Positions 62,570 to 64,000 of a DNA stretch of 64,000 nucleotides are shown one piece after another. Source of the DNA: Marinobacter nanhaiticus D15-8W (GTDB lineage Bacteria > Pseudomonadota > Gammaproteobacteria > Pseudomonadales > Oleiphilaceae); assembly GCF_036511935.1 (NCBI RefSeq), contig NZ_AP028878.1:2790001-2854000 (forward strand), in the 5' to 3' direction. The notes beneath the pieces were generated by a model that saw only the letters and a list, made by a program, of their open reading frames with translations, did no database searches and was not told where the DNA came from. The position numbers were made by a program, and so were the translations under genes. Each line of letters begins with the position of its first letter. The stretch's first letter is position 1.

Positions 62570-64000
62570 ATGAGCGATCGCCAGACCCGTCTGAACCAAC
62601 TGCACGAAGCCCTGAAGCAGCGCATTGTTGTCCTGGACGGTGGCATGGGCACCATGATCCAGAACCTCAAGCTGGACGAAGACGCCTTCCGCGGCGAGCG
62701 CTTCAAAGATTATGGCCGGGACGTGCAGGGCAACAACGACCTGCTCAATCTGACCCAGCCGGCACTGCTGCGCAATATCCACGCGGATTACCTGGATGCC
62801 GGCGCCGATATCATCGAAACCAACACCTTCAACTCCACCCAGCTGTCCCAGAGCGACTACGGGATGGAGTCTCTCGCCTACGAGCTGAATGTCGAGGGTG
62901 CCCGACTGGCACGCCGGATTGCCGATGAGTTCACCCAGCGCAACCCGGACAAGCCCCGCTTCGTGGCCGGAGCGGTAGGGCCCACGTCACGTACAGCGTC
63001 TATTTCGCCGGACGTTAATAATCCGGGCTACCGCAACATCGACTTCCAGACGCTGTACGAGAATTATTACGAAGCGGTCAAAGGATTGGCTGAAGGCGGC
63101 TCAGACCTGATCCTGATCGAAACCATCTTCGATACCCTGAACGCCAAGGCCGCTATCTACGCCACCCAGCAGTATTTCGAAGATGCGGGCTTCGAGCTGC
63201 CGATCATGATTTCCGGCACGATTACCGATGCCTCCGGCCGCACGCTTTCTGGCCAGACGACGGAAGCCTTCTGGAACTCAATCGCCCACGCCAAACCACT
63301 CTCGGTTGGCCTGAACTGCGCATTGGGCGCGGACGCCCTTCGACCCTATGTCGAGGAACTCTCGAATCGCGCCGAAGCCTATGTCAGCGCACACCCGAAT
63401 GCCGGCCTGCCCAACGAGTTCGGTGAATACGACCAAACCCCGGAAGAGATGGCGGCCATTATCGAAGGCTTCGCGAAGGATGGGTTTCTTAACATCATTG
63501 GCGGCTGTTGCGGCTCACGACCAGACCACATCGAAGCGGTGGCCAAGGCCGTCAGCAAGTACCCGCCGCGCCAGATTCCCGATATCAAGCCAGCCTTGCG
63601 CCTGTCCGGACTTGAACCGTTTACTGGGGACGAGACTTCGCTGTTTATCAACGTAGGCGAACGCACCAACGTTACAGGCTCCAAACGCTTCCTGCGCCTC
63701 ATAAAGGAAGAACAGTACGAGGAAGCACTGAGCGTGGCCCGGGACCAGGTGGAGAACGGTGCCCAGGTCATCGATATCAACATGGATGAAGGGATGCTCG
63801 ACTCCCGCGAGGTGATGGTGAAGTTCCTCAACCTCGTTGCCTCGGAGCCAGACATCGCTCGCGTGCCAATCATGATCGACTCGTCCAAGTGGGACGTGAT
63901 CGAGGCTGGGCTGCGCTGCGTCCAAGGCAAGGCGGTGGTGAACTCCATCAGCCTGAAGGAGGGCGAGGAGGAATTCCTCTCCCGGGCACGTTCCTGCATG
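62570..64000 (+). CDS. metH: MetH, cobalamin-dependent methionine synthase (5' part)
   Basis: The first 477 residues of a ~1230-aa enzyme; the gene runs off the window. The homocysteine-binding domain starts [20 protein letters not shown] and carries [31 protein letters not shown] and zinc ligands in [14 protein letters not shown]. The pterin domain begins [20 protein letters not shown] and [16 protein letters not shown]. No good Shine-Dalgarno is seen; TATGAT at 62523-62528 may be a -10 element. Its cofactor, methylcobalamin, derives from the pathway encoded at 31-56 kb. Confidence 0.97.
   Translation, partial: MSDRQTRLNQLHEALKQRIVVLDGGMGTMIQNLKLDEDAFRGERFKDYGRDVQGNNDLLNLTQPALLRNIHADYLDAGADIIETNTFNSTQLSQSDYGMESLAYELNVEGARLARRIADEFTQRNPDKPRFVAGAVGPTSRTASISPDVNNPGYRNIDFQTLYENYYEAVKGLAEGGSDLILIETIFDTLNAKAAIYATQQYFEDAGFELPIMISGTITDASGRTLSGQTTEAFWNSIAHAKPLSVGLNCALGADALRPYVEELSNRAEAYVSAHPNAGLPNEFGEYDQTPEEMAAIIEGFAKDGFLNIIGGCCGSRPDHIEAVAKAVSKYPPRQIPDIKPALRLSGLEPFTGDETSLFINVGERTNVTGSKRFLRLIKEEQYEEALSVARDQVENGAQVIDINMDEGMLDSREVMVKFLNLVASEPDIARVPIMIDSSKWDVIEAGLRCVQGKAVVNSISLKEGEEEFLSRARSCM

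Overview
The window is high-GC gammaproteobacterial chromosome. Marinobacter or a close relative is my best guess. The support is gene order: a recC-recB-recD operon, the gacA-uvrC-pgsA-tRNA(Gly)-tRNA(Cys) block, the yccA-tusDCB-tusE-ybiB block shared with Pseudomonas-like genomes, and an aerobic (CobG/CobN) cobalamin pathway. No 16S or other decisive marker is present, so the genus is an inference.

Layout. 1-556: 2.5 copies of a ~220 bp tandem repeat built from palindromes; related copies recur near 23.2, 24.8 and 50.5 kb. 568-9986 (minus): recC, recB, recD, with recB and recD each carrying one apparent single-base frameshift. 10.3-10.9 kb: two tiny envelope genes (DUF1328 protein, entericidin-like lipoprotein). 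11.2-17.8 kb (minus): an accessory, partly AT-richer block encoding a putative DNA-sulfur-binding/DUF3883 protein, a HIT hydrolase, a NucS-like nuclease and a Mre11/Rad50-like pair (YhaO/YhaN type). It abuts a tRNA-Gly/tRNA-Cys operon that also holds a truncated tRNA-Gly copy. 18.5-21.6 kb: pgsA, uvrC, gacA. 21.7-23.2 kb: YheU-like protein and AzlCD exporter. 23.3-24.7 kb: an IS481-like element inside older repeats. 24.8-31.1 kb: a deaminase / NMT1-THI5-type ABC transporter / EamA exporter operon, divergent from a 2-oxoglutarate dioxygenase and an alpha/beta hydrolase; this may be a heterocycle (pyrimidine-like) uptake and breakdown locus.

31.0-55.9 kb is an almost complete aerobic adenosylcobalamin pathway. 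A B12 riboswitch with its own promoter precedes cbtB-cbtA (cobalt uptake). A long chain of overlapping minus-strand genes follows: a fused ChlI/ChlD chelatase partner, cobO, cobB, cobW, cobN, cobG, cobH, cobI, cobJ, cobL, cobE, cobM, cobF, with cobK embedded in the opposite direction. Upstream lie bluB, cobQ, cobD and cbiB, then cobT, cobC, cobU and cobS for lower-ligand synthesis and nucleotide-loop assembly. Cobalt enters through CbtAB, is inserted by CobN plus the ChlID fusion, and the corrin is amidated, adenosylated and completed by the remaining enzymes. The uroporphyrinogen III methyltransferase step is not in the window.

56.1-64.0 kb: tRNA-Ser, yccA, the tusDCB-tusE sulfur relay, ybiB, a small membrane protein, a DUF445 protein, nfuA, and the 5' part of metH, whose product uses the cofactor made by the neighbouring pathway.
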